Assembly (NCBI GenBank): GCA_021772875.1
Contig: JAJFLD010000128.1
Span: 1 to 38,680, forward strand
Reading direction: 5' to 3'
DNA: 38,680 bases
DNA from: Ghiorsea sp.
GTDB lineage: Bacteria > Pseudomonadota > Zetaproteobacteria > Mariprofundales > Mariprofundaceae
In this document: in pieces, positions 9,462 to 21,549 of the stretch
Position numbering within the stretch: position 1 is the first letter of the stretch
How the letters are laid out: each line of letters opens with the position of its first letter
Notes under the pieces: generated by a model
The model's database searches: none
Seen by the model: only the letters and a program-made list of their open reading frames with translations
Told to the model about the DNA's origin: nothing
Made by a program: the position numbers and the translations under genes

Positions 9462-9956
9462 TTGTCAAATTTATTGATGAAAAAAATAGCCCATAAATTA
9501 AACCGGCATACTGCCGTAGTGCGCAGTGCAACAATTGCCGATATCGCGGGCATGATTCAGCTGTTGCAAGAATTGTTTGCTATAGAGTCAGACTTTACAC
9601 CCAATGTACGCCTTCAAAGACAAGGGCTAGCAACGTTGATTGAAAGTGAAGGGGCTACAATTTTGGTTGCTGAAGTAAAAAAACAAGTGATTGGTATGTG
9701 TACTTTGCAGCCACTCATCTCCACAGCAGAGGGTGGTGTTGTTGGTATTGTTGAAGATTTGGTGGTGACTGAGGCTTATCGAGGCATGGGTGTAGGTAGT
9801 GTGTTATTGGCGGCTATTGAAGATGTGGCGCAACAACAAGACATGAGCAGATTACAATTGTTAACAGATTTTGATGATAAAAAAGTAGATCATTTTTATG
9901 AAACGCATCAATGGCAACACACAAAACTCATGACGATGCGCAAAAAGTTTGATTGA
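9462..9956 (+). CDS. GNAT family N-acetyltransferase
   Basis: VVRSATIADIAGMIQLL; EDLVVTEAYRGMGVGSVLLAAIEDVA (acetyl-CoA binding motif); FYETHQWQ. TTG 9462 has AAGGAG upstream; ATG 9477 is the alternative. Confidence 0.82.
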   Translation: MSNLLMKKIAHKLNRHTAVVRSATIADIAGMIQLLQELFAIESDFTPNVRLQRQGLATLIESEGATILVAEVKKQVIGMCTLQPLISTAEGGVVGIVEDLVVTEAYRGMGVGSVLLAAIEDVAQQQDMSRLQLLTDFDDKKVDHFYETHQWQHTKLMTMRKKFD

Positions 9957-10240
9957 AATTTTAAACCCTAAAGAGAATAAGATTAAAAAATTGACTGTAG
10001 CGTAGTCTTTTTAAAGGTGTGGTTTCAGGGCGTGTTCAGGTGTTTGCACCCTATATTTTTATAGCTTAGCGGAGCGTTTTTTTAAGCGGCCACTTATTTT
10101 AGTTAAGGCGAGATCATATTTTGCATCTGAGGAAAATGGGTGAGCTAAATTATGCGTTGATTTGGCAATTTCACATGGCATAGTGCGCCGTCTTGTTGAT
10201 TGGCTTTTGAATTTCAAGAAGCATATTAACATGTACATAT

Positions 10241-10325
10241 GCGAGGGTGGCGGAACTGGTAGACGCGCTGGATTTAGGTTCCAGTGTCTTACGGCGTGGG
10301 GGTTCGACTCCCCCCTCTCGTACCA
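10241..10325 (+). tRNA. tRNA-Leu (anticodon TAG), CCA encoded
   Basis: GCGAGGG...CTCTCGTACCA, anticodon arm CTGGA-TTTAGGT-TCCAG, long variable arm, GGTTCGACTC T-arm. Confidence 0.96.
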
Positions 10326-10331
10326 TACAAT

Positions 10332-10369
10332 ATCAATGCGCTTCCTTTACAGGGGCGCATTGATTTTTT
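10332..10369 (+). terminator. Rho-independent terminator after tRNA-Leu
   Basis: ATCAATGCGC / GCGCATTGAT perfect 10-bp stem followed by a T run. Confidence 0.8.
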
Positions 10370-10396
10370 ATACATATATTTCTTTCGGAGGCTGAA

Positions 10397-11731
10397 ATGG
10401 TCCAAACTGATGTGAAGAAACTTGGCGAAAATGAACATGAAGTAGAGGTTCGTTTACCTAAATCAGAATATGATAGGGTTTATGCCGAAGAAAGGAATAA
10501 ACTGATCGGGCAAGTGAAGTTGCCAGGGTTTCGTCCGGGTAAAACACCAGGGCATGTGATTGATAAACAATTTGGCCCTAAAATTCATGAAGACACAGTA
10601 TCGCAATTGTTGCAGCAACATTATGTTGGTGCCATTGAGTCTTCTGGTTTAACACCTGCACTACAACCTGAATTGTCATTGCCTAAAATTCAACCTGATG
10701 ATGCATTTTTATTTACTTTGAAAGTTGCCTCATGGCCAGAAGTTTCATTGACTGATTTGAACAAGCTTCAAATTGAGAAGACGACGGTTTCTGTGGATGA
10801 CAAGGATGTTCAAGGTGTTTTAGAACGCCTATACAAATCACAAGTAAGTTATGAGATTGATGCAGAACGCGCTGCTGAAATGGGCGATCAATTGCATGTT
10901 GATTTCGAAGGTTTTATTGGTGAAGAAGCATTTGAAGGCGGGAAAGGCGAAGGCGTAGCACTGGTTTTGGGTGAAGGTCGTTTCATTCCGGGTTTTGAAG
11001 AGCAATTGTTGGGCAAGAAAGCTGGCGAAGCTTGCGTTGTTGAAGTGAGTTTTCCTGAAGACTACCAAGCACCAAACTTGGCAGGCCAAGCAGCACGTTT
11101 TGAAACAACTGTAAAAAGTGTTGGCGCAGCAGTGCGTGCAAGTGATGATGCATCTTTAGCAACATTGTTAAATTTTGATGATGTGGATGCCATGATGAAA
11201 GATGTCCGCCAAGGCTTGGATAAAGAAGCAGAAAATGCTGGGCGTGGTGTTACACGTGATTCAGCATTAAATGCATTGGTTGAAGCACATCCTATGGCTT
11301 TGCCTGAAGGTTTGATTGCCGAAGATATGAAGGCAACCACTGCACGTGTCGTGCAAAACATGAAGCAACAAGGCATGGAAGCAACAGAGGATATGTTCAA
11401 AGATGACGCCTTTAAAGCTGAGGTGCGCAATCGCTCTGAACGTGGCTTAAAGTTGTCTGTGTTGCTGCAATCTGTGCGTAAAGATTTTGATATTTCATTG
11501 ACGGAAGAGGAAATTGATGCTGGTGTTGATGAAATGGTTGTAGCATACCCAGAGAATATGCGTGATGATTATGCGAAATTTATTCGTGATAATCAGGAGC
11601 AATTGGGTGCGTTAAAAGATCGTTTATTAGAACAAAAATGCATTGATTACGTTGTGAGCCAAGCGAAGACAAAAGAAGTAAGTAAAACATTGGCTGCATG
11701 GCAAGAAGAACAGGATAAACAAAACTCATGA
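10397..11731 (+). CDS. tig: Trigger factor
   Basis: [49 protein letters not shown]. Upstream of clpP-clpX-lon. Confidence 0.96.
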   Translation: MVQTDVKKLGENEHEVEVRLPKSEYDRVYAEERNKLIGQVKLPGFRPGKTPGHVIDKQFGPKIHEDTVSQLLQQHYVGAIESSGLTPALQPELSLPKIQPDDAFLFTLKVASWPEVSLTDLNKLQIEKTTVSVDDKDVQGVLERLYKSQVSYEIDAERAAEMGDQLHVDFEGFIGEEAFEGGKGEGVALVLGEGRFIPGFEEQLLGKKAGEACVVEVSFPEDYQAPNLAGQAARFETTVKSVGAAVRASDDASLATLLNFDDVDAMMKDVRQGLDKEAENAGRGVTRDSALNALVEAHPMALPEGLIAEDMKATTARVVQNMKQQGMEATEDMFKDDAFKAEVRNRSERGLKLSVLLQSVRKDFDISLTEEEIDAGVDEMVVAYPENMRDDYAKFIRDNQEQLGALKDRLLEQKCIDYVVSQAKTKEVSKTLAAWQEEQDKQNS

Positions 11732-12339
11732 ATTTAGTGCCTATGGTTGTTGAGCAGACTGCTCGTGGTGAACGCTCGTATGATATTTACTCACGTTTAC
11801 TTAAAGAACGAATCATTTTCTTGACGGGTCAAGTGGATGACCACATGGCCAATTTGATTACAGCGCAGTTATTGTTTTTGGAATCAGAAGGCCCAGAGAA
11901 AGATATCTTTATGTACATCAACAGCCCTGGTGGTGTGGTGACTTCTGGTATGGCCATTTATGATACTATGCAATACATTCGTTGTGATGTGTCTACATTA
12001 TGTGTCGGTCAAGCTGCAAGTATGGGTGCGCATTTGTTGGCAGCAGGTGCACCTGGTAAACGTTATGCGTTGCCCAATGCACGCATTATGATTCACCAGC
12101 CATTGGGCGGTTTTCAAGGACAAGCCACAGACATTGAAATTCATGCCAAAGAAATTATAAAATTAAAAGATAGTTTAAATCGTATGATGGCCAAACACAC
12201 AGGTCAAACATTGAAGAAGTTATCACGTGATGTTGAGCGTGATTATTTCTTAACTGCAGATGATGCATGTACTTACGGTATTGTAGATAAAGTTTTGTCA
12301 TCACGTGAAGATGTGAAAAATGCGGTGAGCAAAGGCTGA
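11728..12339 (+). CDS. clpP: ATP-dependent Clp protease proteolytic subunit
   Basis: [32 protein letters not shown] (catalytic Ser), [20 protein letters not shown]. Confidence 0.98.
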   Translation: MNLVPMVVEQTARGERSYDIYSRLLKERIIFLTGQVDDHMANLITAQLLFLESEGPEKDIFMYINSPGGVVTSGMAIYDTMQYIRCDVSTLCVGQAASMGAHLLAAGAPGKRYALPNARIMIHQPLGGFQGQATDIEIHAKEIIKLKDSLNRMMAKHTGQTLKKLSRDVERDYFLTADDACTYGIVDKVLSSREDVKNAVSKG

Positions 12340-13601
12340 TGGCATCTTCCAAAAGTGAAGCAACGTTGTTTTGTTCATTCTGCGGCAAGAGCCAACATGA
12401 TGTTAAAAAGCTGATTGCTGGGCCTACTGTGTTCATTTGTAATGAATGCATTGAGCTTTGCAACGACATTATGGTTGAAGAGATGAGTGCTGCTGATGAA
12501 GCGGGCTCAAGTGAAAAAAAATCAAAGCTTCCCAAGCCACATGAAATTAAAAAGTTTTTAGATGATTATGTCATTGGGCAAGACTTACCAAAACGTTTGT
12601 TGGCAGTTGCAGTTTATAATCATTACAAACGTCTAACCCATAACGAAAGCAGTGAAGTGGAAATTTCGAAAAGTAATGTTTTGCTTTTGGGTCCAACGGG
12701 TTGTGGTAAAACATTACTGGCGCAAACCTTGGCACGTATTTTTGATGTGCCTTTCATCATTGCTGATGCAACCACACTGACCGAAGCCGGTTATGTGGGT
12801 GAAGATGTTGATAATATCATTGTAAAGCTGCTTCAAGCTGCTGATGGTGATGTTGAGCGCACACAGCGCGGTATTATTTATATTGATGAAGTGGACAAGT
12901 TGGCTAGAAAATCGGATTCACCTTCAATTACCCGTGATGTGTCTGGTGAAGGTGTGCAACAGGCCTTGCTTAAATTGATTGAAGGCACGGTTGCTTCAGT
13001 TGCACCGCAAGGCGGACGTAAAAATCCGCAACAAGAATTCACCCAAGTAGATACCAGTAATATCTTGTTTATTTTAGGTGGCGCATTTTCAGGGCTTGAG
13101 AAAATCATTGAAGCGCGTGGTAAAACACGCTCAATTGGTTTTGGTGCTACAGTTGATATTGAAGATAATATGGGCATTGGTGAACGTCTTCAAGGTGTTG
13201 AGCCCGAAGATCTGATTAAATTTGGTTTGATTCCAGAATTGGTGGGTCGTTTGCCTGCGATCGCAACATTAAATGAGCTGGATAGAGCGGCTTTGTTGCA
13301 AATTTTGAGCGAGCCGAAAAATGCTTTGATTAAACAATACGCAGCTTTATTGAAGTATGATGATGTTGCCTTAACCTTTACTGACGATGCCTTAGAAGCG
13401 ATTGCCGATAAAGCCATCAAACGCAAAACAGGAGCACGTGGTTTAAGAGCCATCATGGAATCTGTGATGTTGGATGTGATGTATGACGTGCCAACTTTGA
13501 ATAATGTGGAAGCATGTGTGATTACCAAAGCGGCCGTTGAGGGTGAGGGCAAACCTGAATTGACGCTTAAAAAAGTTAAAAAAGACGCAGAAGTCGCTTA
13601 A
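12339..13601 (+). CDS. clpX: ATP-dependent Clp protease ATP-binding subunit ClpX
   Basis: N-terminal zinc finger CSFCGKSQ...[16 protein letters not shown] Walker [10 protein letters not shown] Walker [10 protein letters not shown]. Confidence 0.98.
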   Translation: MASSKSEATLFCSFCGKSQHDVKKLIAGPTVFICNECIELCNDIMVEEMSAADEAGSSEKKSKLPKPHEIKKFLDDYVIGQDLPKRLLAVAVYNHYKRLTHNESSEVEISKSNVLLLGPTGCGKTLLAQTLARIFDVPFIIADATTLTEAGYVGEDVDNIIVKLLQAADGDVERTQRGIIYIDEVDKLARKSDSPSITRDVSGEGVQQALLKLIEGTVASVAPQGGRKNPQQEFTQVDTSNILFILGGAFSGLEKIIEARGKTRSIGFGATVDIEDNMGIGERLQGVEPEDLIKFGLIPELVGRLPAIATLNELDRAALLQILSEPKNALIKQYAALLKYDDVALTFTDDALEAIADKAIKRKTGARGLRAIMESVMLDVMYDVPTLNNVEACVITKAAVEGEGKPELTLKKVKKDAEVA

Positions 13602-13624
13602 ATAAAGCCCCGTTTGTTTCAAGT

Positions 13625-13651
13625 AAGCCTCGTTTAACGAGGCTTTTTTGT
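13625..13651 (+). terminator. Rho-independent terminator after clpX
   Basis: AAGCCTCG-TTTAA-CGAGGCTT stem followed by TTTTTT. Confidence 0.8.
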
Positions 13652-13726
13652 TTTTGGGGCTTGAAATACAAATAGAAAAACATTACGTATAACTTCTGCT
13701 GATAAAAGTTAAAACCGAGGTGCCCT

Positions 13727-16153
13727 TTGGCTGAAATAGATAATTCCAAATCCAATGAATCAGGTGATGAAAGTCTGACTCTACCCGTTTTACCATTGCG
13801 TGATATCGTCATGTTCCCGCATATGATTGTACCACTCTTTGTTGGCCGCGAGAAATCTGTGACTGCGCTAGAAGAAGTGATGGCAGCAGGTAAAAAAATA
13901 GTGTTGCTTGCCCAGCGTGACCCTGAAGAAGATGCCCCCAATTTGGATGGACTTTTCCATATCGGAACACTTGGTAATATCTTGCAGCTTTTAAAGCTTC
14001 CTGATGGCACAATTAAAGTACTTATTGAAGGGCAAGAGCGTGTGCGCGCTCATGATTTGACTGATGATGGTTGCTTACGCTGCCATTATGAAGTGTTGCC
14101 TGAAGTGAAAGAAGATGAACAAGAGCGTGAGCAAGTTGCACGTGCTGTGTTGAATCAATTTGAAGCGTATGCAAAATTGAACAAAAAAATAGCACCAGAA
14201 GTCATGGTTTCTGTTTCAGGTGTTGAAGGTGTTGATCGATTAGCCGACACCATTGCTTCACATTTAAATTTAAAAGTGGAAGAGAAACAAGCACTGCTTG
14301 AAATGACAAGTGTGATTGAGCGTTTGGAAAAGATTTTTGCCTACATGGAAGAAGATATGGACATGTTGCAGGTGGACAAACGTGTGCGAACGCGCGTGAA
14401 AAGGCAAATGGAAAAAAGCCAACGCGAGTATTATTTATCTGAGCAAATGAAAGCGATTCAAAAAGAACTGGGTGAAGATGATTCACACAGTGATCTTGAA
14501 GATATTGCCAAGAAAATCGAAACTATAGGTTTAAGCAAAGAAGCTAAAGAAAAGGCAGTCTCAGAACTGAAGCGTTTGAAAATGATGCCGCCTATGAGTT
14601 CAGAAGCGACTGTATTACGCAGTTATCTTGATTGGTTGGTTGAGTTGCCATGGAAAAAATCAAGTCGTATTCGCCGTGATCTAGCAGCAGCTGAAGCGGT
14701 GCTGGATGCAGATCATTTTGGTTTGGATAAGGTAAAAGAAAGAATTCTTGAGCATTTGGCAGTTTTGCAACTTGTGAAAAAAGTAAAAGGACCGATTTTA
14801 TGTTTTGTTGGGCCTCCGGGCGTGGGTAAAACATCATTGGCCAAATCCATTGCGCGTGCTACGCGCCGTGAGTTTGTGCGTATGAGCTTGGGCGGTGTGC
14901 GTGATGAAGCTGAAATCAGAGGGCACCGTAGAACGTATATTGGTTCTATGCCAGGTAAAGTCATTAAATCGATGAAAAAAGCAGGTACCAAAAACCCGCT
15001 TATTCTTTTGGATGAAATTGATAAAATGGGTGCAGACTATCGAGGTGATCCATCTGCGGCATTGTTGGAAGTATTGGATCCTGAACAAAACAACACCTTT
15101 AATGATCACTACCTTGAAATTGATTACGATTTGTCGGACGTGATGTTTGTAACGACGGCCAACAGTATGAATATTCCTGGCCCTCTTTTGGACCGTATGG
15201 AAGTCATTCATATTTCAGGTTATACCGAAGAAGAAAAGTTGGCGATTGCAAAGAAATATTTATTGCCAAAACAAATTAAAAATCACGGCTTAAAAAGTGA
15301 ACAGGTCAAGCTTGATGATGCGGTGTTGTTGGATGTGATTCGTTATTATACACGTGAGGCAGGTGTTCGTGGTTTAGAGCGGGTTTTGGCTAAAATATGT
15401 CGTAAAATTGCGCGTAAAGTTGTGCTTTCTAAGGAAACAAAAGTTGTACCACTTAAAGTGGATGGTTTGGAAGAATTGTTAGGGGTGCAGAAATACCGTT
15501 TTGGTTTGGCTGAAGCCAAGGATGAAATTGGTGTGGTGACAGGGCTTGCTTGGACCGAAGTTGGTGGTGAGTTGCTACAAATTGAAACGGCATTAACGCC
15601 AGGCAAAGGTAAACTTACAGTGACAGGGCAGTTGGGGGATGTGATGCAAGAATCTGTGCATGCTGCTTTAACGTATGTACGTTCGCGCGCTGAATTATTG
15701 GGTTTGACACCAGATTTCCACCAGAAAGTTGATATCCATGTGCATGTGCCCGAAGGCGCAATACCCAAAGATGGACCTTCTGCGGGATTGGCAATGGCAA
15801 CATCTTTGGCTTCTGCGCTGACTGGTATTCCAGTTCGTCGTGAAGTTTGTATGACGGGTGAAATTACTTTACGTGGTAAAAGTTTGCCGATTGGTGGCCT
15901 CAAAGAAAAACTTCTTGCGGCACACCGTGGTGGTTTAACCGTAGCTATTATTCCAGAAGAAAATCGTAGGGATATGAAGGAAGTACCCGATATCATTAAA
16001 AATTCTATGGAGATTCATTTTGCATCGAATATGGATGATGTGCTTGTGCAAGCGTTAACACGTTTGCCTGAGGGTATGAGTGCAAGGGCAGATTTTGTGC
16101 CTGGCATGGTTTCTGGTATTTATCTAAATGAAGGCAGCACCACAGCGCATTGA
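13727..16153 (+). CDS. lon: ATP-dependent protease Lon
   Basis: LPVLPLRDIVMFPHM, GPPGVGKTSLAKSIA, ILLDEIDKMG, catalytic PKDGPSAGLAM. TTG start. Confidence 0.98.
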   Translation: MAEIDNSKSNESGDESLTLPVLPLRDIVMFPHMIVPLFVGREKSVTALEEVMAAGKKIVLLAQRDPEEDAPNLDGLFHIGTLGNILQLLKLPDGTIKVLIEGQERVRAHDLTDDGCLRCHYEVLPEVKEDEQEREQVARAVLNQFEAYAKLNKKIAPEVMVSVSGVEGVDRLADTIASHLNLKVEEKQALLEMTSVIERLEKIFAYMEEDMDMLQVDKRVRTRVKRQMEKSQREYYLSEQMKAIQKELGEDDSHSDLEDIAKKIETIGLSKEAKEKAVSELKRLKMMPPMSSEATVLRSYLDWLVELPWKKSSRIRRDLAAAEAVLDADHFGLDKVKERILEHLAVLQLVKKVKGPILCFVGPPGVGKTSLAKSIARATRREFVRMSLGGVRDEAEIRGHRRTYIGSMPGKVIKSMKKAGTKNPLILLDEIDKMGADYRGDPSAALLEVLDPEQNNTFNDHYLEIDYDLSDVMFVTTANSMNIPGPLLDRMEVIHISGYTEEEKLAIAKKYLLPKQIKNHGLKSEQVKLDDAVLLDVIRYYTREAGVRGLERVLAKICRKIARKVVLSKETKVVPLKVDGLEELLGVQKYRFGLAEAKDEIGVVTGLAWTEVGGELLQIETALTPGKGKLTVTGQLGDVMQESVHAALTYVRSRAELLGLTPDFHQKVDIHVHVPEGAIPKDGPSAGLAMATSLASALTGIPVRREVCMTGEITLRGKSLPIGGLKEKLLAAHRGGLTVAIIPEENRRDMKEVPDIIKNSMEIHFASNMDDVLVQALTRLPEGMSARADFVPGMVSGIYLNEGSTTAH

Positions 16154-16176
16154 TAAGCAAGCAAACAAAAAAACCG

Positions 16177-16205
16177 TTGACGATATATGTGTGTACTGTT
16201 TTAGT
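16177..16205 (+). promoter_or_regulatory. Candidate sigma70-type promoter upstream of HU gene
   Basis: TTGACG - 17 nt - TTTAGT; -35 close to consensus, -10 weak. Confidence 0.35.
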
Positions 16206-16252
16206 TCGTATTGTTTTGATATAAACATGATATTAAACTCGAAGGGATAGAA

Positions 16253-16525
16253 ATGAAAAAGGTAGAATTGATTAGCCACGTTGCTGAAACTGCAGGTTTG
16301 AGCAAGGTAGACGCTGGTGCAGCTGTTGATGCTGTATTGAGTGGAATTTCAGGCGCATTGTCTACAGGTGACAGTGTAAGTCTTGTTGGTTTTGGTACGT
16401 TTTCAGTAACAGAACGTGCAGCACGCACAGCACGCAATCCACGTACGGGTGATCCAATTCAAGTTCCCGCTTCTAAAGCGCCTAAATTCAAGGCTGGTAA
16501 AGGCTTGAAGGACGCAGTTAAATAA
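16253..16525 (+). CDS. hupB: HU family DNA-binding protein
   Basis: MKKVELISHVAETAGLSK...GFGTFSVTERAARTARNPRTGDPIQVPASKAPKFKAGKGLKDAVK. Confidence 0.95.
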   Translation: MKKVELISHVAETAGLSKVDAGAAVDAVLSGISGALSTGDSVSLVGFGTFSVTERAARTARNPRTGDPIQVPASKAPKFKAGKGLKDAVK

Positions 16526-16603
16526 GAACTAAATAAACGCTTGCATTGTGGTTGGAGCTCGCTAATGTTCCGCCACTTTCGCGAGGGTAGCTCCTTGGAG
16601 AGA

Positions 16604-16679
16604 GGGCGCTTAGCTCAGTTGGTAGAGCACCGCCCTTACAAGGCGGTGGCCGCAGGTTCGAGTCCTGCAGCGCCCACCA
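16604..16679 (+). tRNA. tRNA-Val (anticodon TAC), CCA encoded
   Basis: GGGCGCTTAGCTCAGTTGGTAGAGC..., anticodon arm CCGCC-CTTACAA-GGCGG, CGCCCACCA 3' end. Confidence 0.97.
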
Positions 16680-16680
16680 T

Positions 16681-16757
16681 GGAGCGGTAGTTCAGTTGGT
16701 TAGAATGCCGGCCTGTCACGCCGGAGGTCGCGGGTTCGAGTCCCGTCCGCTCCGCCA
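16681..16757 (+). tRNA. tRNA-Asp (anticodon GTC), CCA encoded
   Basis: GGAGCGGTAGTTCAGTTGGTTAGAATGCC..., anticodon arm CCGGC-CTGTCAC-GCCGG, CCGCTCCGCCA. Confidence 0.97.
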
Positions 16758-16762
16758 TTATT

Positions 16763-16795
16763 AAAGCCTCTTGATTCGTCAAGAGGCTTTTTTTT
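16763..16795 (+). terminator. Rho-independent terminator after the tRNA pair
   Basis: AAAGCCTCTTGA-TTCG-TCAAGAGGCTTT: perfect 12-bp stem with TTCG tetraloop, then T run. Confidence 0.9.
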
Positions 16796-16850
16796 TATGT
16801 CATTTTTTTGAAAGAGAAGACTTCCTCATGAACTTTGCTAAAGTTCTTGC

Positions 16851-17369
16851 ATGATTGATATCCTAAATGACAACGACCTTCCTGAATATGAGCGGCCAAA
16901 TAAGTCTAAGCTTAAGCGAGAAGCACAGGCTTCTTTAAAATTGGCTAAAGATTTGGTGGAGCTTAATGCATCTGTATGGAAGTCTTTATCGCTTCCTGAT
17001 GAGCTTATCGAAGAGCTGCATCATTTAAAAGATATGCCACAGTTTGGTGCGAAAAAAAGACAGCTTAAATTGGTTGCAAAATTATTAAGGCAAGTGGACG
17101 TGAGTGGTGCCGAGCGTGCTGTTGCAGATGCGGTGAAACAACATGCAGATGTGAATGCAGCTTTCCACAAGGTTGAGTACTGGCGTGACCGATTGCTTTC
17201 AGGGCAAAGGGATGACTTGACTGAGTTTTTAAAGCTCTATCCAGATGCAAATGCGCAACAAATGAATCAGTTGTTGCGCAATGCAAAACAAGAAATATTG
17301 ACTGGAAAGTCGGCTAAGTATTCGAAATTATTATTTAAGCTATTGCGGGAAATTACCACTGAAGCATAA
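16851..17369 (+). CDS. DUF615 / YjgA (DarP) family ribosome-associated protein
   Basis: ERPNKSKLKREAQASLKLAKDLVEL, GAKKRQLKLVAKLLRQVD, LSGQRDDLTEFLKLYPDANAQQMNQLLRNA, all typical of the family. Confidence 0.88.
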   Translation: MIDILNDNDLPEYERPNKSKLKREAQASLKLAKDLVELNASVWKSLSLPDELIEELHHLKDMPQFGAKKRQLKLVAKLLRQVDVSGAERAVADAVKQHADVNAAFHKVEYWRDRLLSGQRDDLTEFLKLYPDANAQQMNQLLRNAKQEILTGKSAKYSKLLFKLLREITTEA

Positions 17370-17500
17370 GCGGTTAAATTATTTTGATGAAAAGCCCCTT
17401 CAAGGGTCGATTTTTTTATTGCATGCGGTTATAGTGCGCCTCCCTTAGGGTTCGTTGTAGGGAAGTTCAGTGTAAAATCAAAGCTAATTGGGGAGGACGA

Positions 17501-18454
17501 ATGTCCACTGTTGCAGATCTAAAGATTGATTTGGTAGAAGTTTGTGAGGCGGCAGCCCGTGCTTGCGCACCGTATGTTGGTTCAGGCCAAAAAGATGAGG
17601 GCGATGGTTTGGCTGTTGATGCTATGCGCGAGCGCATCAATAAAGTAAACATGAAGGGTCTTATCGTGATTGGCGAAGGCGCAAAAGACGAGGCACCTGC
17701 TTTGTATGATGATGAAGAAGTGGGTACAGGCCAAGGCATTGGTGTTGATATCGCAGTTGACCCTATTGAAGGCACTAATTTGTTTGCACGTGATGCAGCA
17801 GGTTCGATTGTGACCTTGGCTGCGGCACCTGCGGGCAGTATGTACCGTCCTGGGTCATGTTTTTATATGGAAAAACAAGTGTATCCCAAAGCTGCGCGTG
17901 GTAAAATTGATCCCACGGCTTCGGTTGAAGTTCGCTTGACACAATTGGCCAAAGCATTGCAAAAAGATATTACTGAAATCACAGTGTTTGTTTTAGATAA
18001 ACCACGCCACCAACAATTATTGAAAGAGATTTATGCCTGTGGTGCCAAGGTTCGCCTTGCGACAGATGGCGATGTGAATGGTGCGATTCAGGCAGTATTA
18101 AACATGGGTTCTGATGCCTTGTTTGGCATTGGTGGTACACCAGAGGGTATTGTGACGGCATGTGCCGCACGGGCAATGGGTGCTGAGATGTTTGGCCGCA
18201 TGGCACCGCAGAAAGATTTTGAAATTGAATTGTGTAAAAAAGAAGGTATTGACACAACACGTTATCTTACGCGTGATGAGTTGGTTACTTCTGATGATTG
18301 TATGTTTATCGCTACAGGTTTGACCAGTGGTGAGTATGTGAATCATGTGAAAGTAGGCACTGATATTGATGGCAAGTATATGACCACCGATACTGTCGTG
18401 CTTTCTGGTTCTGTTGGTAATATACGCCGTGTGCAAACAACGCAGCACGTTTAA
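17501..18454 (+). CDS. glpX: Class II fructose-1,6-bisphosphatase
   Basis: GEGAKDEAPALYDDEEVG, VDPIEGTNLFARD, GIGGTPEGIVTACAARAMG. Confidence 0.96.
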   Translation: MSTVADLKIDLVEVCEAAARACAPYVGSGQKDEGDGLAVDAMRERINKVNMKGLIVIGEGAKDEAPALYDDEEVGTGQGIGVDIAVDPIEGTNLFARDAAGSIVTLAAAPAGSMYRPGSCFYMEKQVYPKAARGKIDPTASVEVRLTQLAKALQKDITEITVFVLDKPRHQQLLKEIYACGAKVRLATDGDVNGAIQAVLNMGSDALFGIGGTPEGIVTACAARAMGAEMFGRMAPQKDFEIELCKKEGIDTTRYLTRDELVTSDDCMFIATGLTSGEYVNHVKVGTDIDGKYMTTDTVVLSGSVGNIRRVQTTQHV

Positions 18455-18501
18455 TTTCCCCCAAGTTTAAATTTTTTATTAATAAGTACTAAGAGGTAAA
18501 T

Positions 18502-20493
18502 ATGAGTAGTAATCGTAGATATTTGGCTAATGCAATTCGTGCATTGGCTATGGACAGTGTTCAAAAAGCAAATTCAGGACATCCAGGCGCCCCCATGGGT
18601 ATGGCAGATATTGCTGAGGTGCTTTGGAATGACTTCATGAAACATAACCCCACCAATACAAAGTGGGCGGATCGTGATCGTTTTATTCTTTCGAATGGCC
18701 ATGGCTCTATGCTGATTTATTCATTGTTGCATTTGACAGGTTACGATCTTGGTATGGAAGATTTGAAACAATTCCGCCAATTGCACTCACGTACACCAGG
18801 TCACCCTGAGTATGGTTATGCACCCGGCGTTGAAACAACAACAGGCCCATTGGGTCAAGGTATTACCAATGGCGTAGGTATGGCATTGGCTGAGCAAACA
18901 ATGGCTGCACAATTTAATAAACCAGGCCATGAAATTGTAGATCATAATACTTATGTTTTCCTTGGCGATGGTTGTTTGATGGAAGGTATTTCGCACGAAG
19001 CATGTTCTTTGGCGGGTACTCTTGGTCTTGGTAAATTGGTTGCATTCTGGGATGACAACGGTATTTCAATTGATGGTGAAGTTGAGGGTTGGTTCACCGA
19101 TGATACGCCTGCACGCTTTGAGGCTTATGGCTGGCAAGTGATTCGTGATGTTGATGGCCACGATGCAGATGAAATCAAACAAGCCATTGAAACTGCAAAA
19201 GCAGAAACAGGCAAGCCGACAATGATTTGCTGTAAAACTATCATTGGTTTTGGTTCTCCAAACAAAGCAGGCTCACATGATTGTCATGGTGCTGCTTTGG
19301 GTGATGAAGAAATTGCTTTGGTACGTAAAGAGTTGGGTTGGAAATCTGCACCATTTGAAATTCCTGAAGATGTTTATGCAGGTTGGGATGCAAAAGAAGC
19401 TGGTGCTGCTGCGGAAGCCGAATGGGATCAACGTTTTGCGGCATATGCTGCTGAATTCCCAGCTGAAGCTGCTGAGTTTACACGGCGAATCAATGGCGAA
19501 TTGGCTGCCAACTGGGAAGCTGGAGCAGATGCCTTTATTGCTGAAGTAGCTGCCAAAGGCGAAACAATTGCCTCGCGCAAAGCATCACAAAATGCCATTG
19601 AAGGTTTGGCAAAACTCACCCCTGAGTTTTTGGGTGGTTCAGCGGATTTGGCGGGTTCAAATTTAACATTATGGACGGCGGCAGATCCGATTCGTGCCAA
19701 CAATCCAGGTGGCAATTATGTCAACTACGGGGTGCGTGAGTTTGGTATGGCGGCAATGATTAATGGTATTGCTTTGCATGGTGGTTTTGTGCCTTATGGT
19801 GCAACATTCTTAATGTTTTCTGAATATGCGCGTAATGCATTGCGCATGGCCGCATTGATGAAAATCCGTCATATTGAAGTGTTTACCCATGATTCGATTG
19901 GTTTGGGTGAAGATGGTCCGACACATCAACCTGTTGAGCAAACTGCAACCCTACGCATGATTCCAAATATGGATGTATGGCGCCCTTGTGATGCAGTTGA
20001 ATCATCGGTTGCTTGGAAAGTCGCGATGCAAAACGTAACAGGCCCAACATCATTGATTTTTTCACGTCAAAACTTGCCGCATCAAGACCGTAGTGCTGCG
20101 CAAATCAAATTGATTGAGCGTGGTGGTTATATTCTTAAAGATTGTGCTGGTACACCAGATGTCATCATTATCGCAACAGGCTCTGAAGTTTCTTTAGCTA
20201 TGGAAGCTGCTGCTGCCATTACAGATAAAAAAGTTCGTGTTGTATCTATGCCTTCAACGAATGCATTTGATAAACAAGATGCTGCTTATAAAGAGTCTGT
20301 GTTGCCAGCGGCTGTTTCAGCACGTGTGGCTGTTGAAGCTGGTGTGACTGGTTTCTGGGCAAAATATACTGGTTTAAATGGTAAAGTGATCGGTATTGAT
20401 ACTTTTGGTGAATCAGCGCCTGCTGGTGAGTTATTTAAACTGTTTGGTATCACCACCGAAGCAGTAGTTGCCGCAGTAAACGAAGTAGCATAA
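18502..20493 (+). CDS. tkt: Transketolase
   Basis: [63 protein letters not shown]. Confidence 0.97.
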   Translation: MSSNRRYLANAIRALAMDSVQKANSGHPGAPMGMADIAEVLWNDFMKHNPTNTKWADRDRFILSNGHGSMLIYSLLHLTGYDLGMEDLKQFRQLHSRTPGHPEYGYAPGVETTTGPLGQGITNGVGMALAEQTMAAQFNKPGHEIVDHNTYVFLGDGCLMEGISHEACSLAGTLGLGKLVAFWDDNGISIDGEVEGWFTDDTPARFEAYGWQVIRDVDGHDADEIKQAIETAKAETGKPTMICCKTIIGFGSPNKAGSHDCHGAALGDEEIALVRKELGWKSAPFEIPEDVYAGWDAKEAGAAAEAEWDQRFAAYAAEFPAEAAEFTRRINGELAANWEAGADAFIAEVAAKGETIASRKASQNAIEGLAKLTPEFLGGSADLAGSNLTLWTAADPIRANNPGGNYVNYGVREFGMAAMINGIALHGGFVPYGATFLMFSEYARNALRMAALMKIRHIEVFTHDSIGLGEDGPTHQPVEQTATLRMIPNMDVWRPCDAVESSVAWKVAMQNVTGPTSLIFSRQNLPHQDRSAAQIKLIERGGYILKDCAGTPDVIIIATGSEVSLAMEAAAAITDKKVRVVSMPSTNAFDKQDAAYKESVLPAAVSARVAVEAGVTGFWAKYTGLNGKVIGIDTFGESAPAGELFKLFGITTEAVVAAVNEVA

Positions 20494-20529
20494 TTTTTTA
20501 ATAAAAAAACTCGGAGAGGAGAGAAGTAA

Positions 20530-21534
<1,005 letters not shown>

Positions 21535-21549
21535 GTCTTAAAACTTATG

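Noticed and set aside
9308-9553. Minus-strand 81-aa ORF between the M48 protease and the GNAT gene
   Set aside because: Overlaps the GNAT coding region and the divergent promoter area; no domain or RBS support.
10162-10395. 77-aa plus-strand ORF
   Set aside because: Its sequence runs through the tRNA-Leu gene and terminator; the ORF is incidental.
16681-16757. Integration att site at the tRNA-Asp 3' end
   Set aside because: Followed directly by a terminator and a conserved yjgA-like gene; no integrase or repeated tRNA 3' segment noticed nearby.
17390-17417. Possible terminator GCCCCTTCAAGGGTCGATTTTTTT after the yjgA-like gene
   Set aside because: Stem is only ~3-4 bp with realistic loop size; too weak to call.
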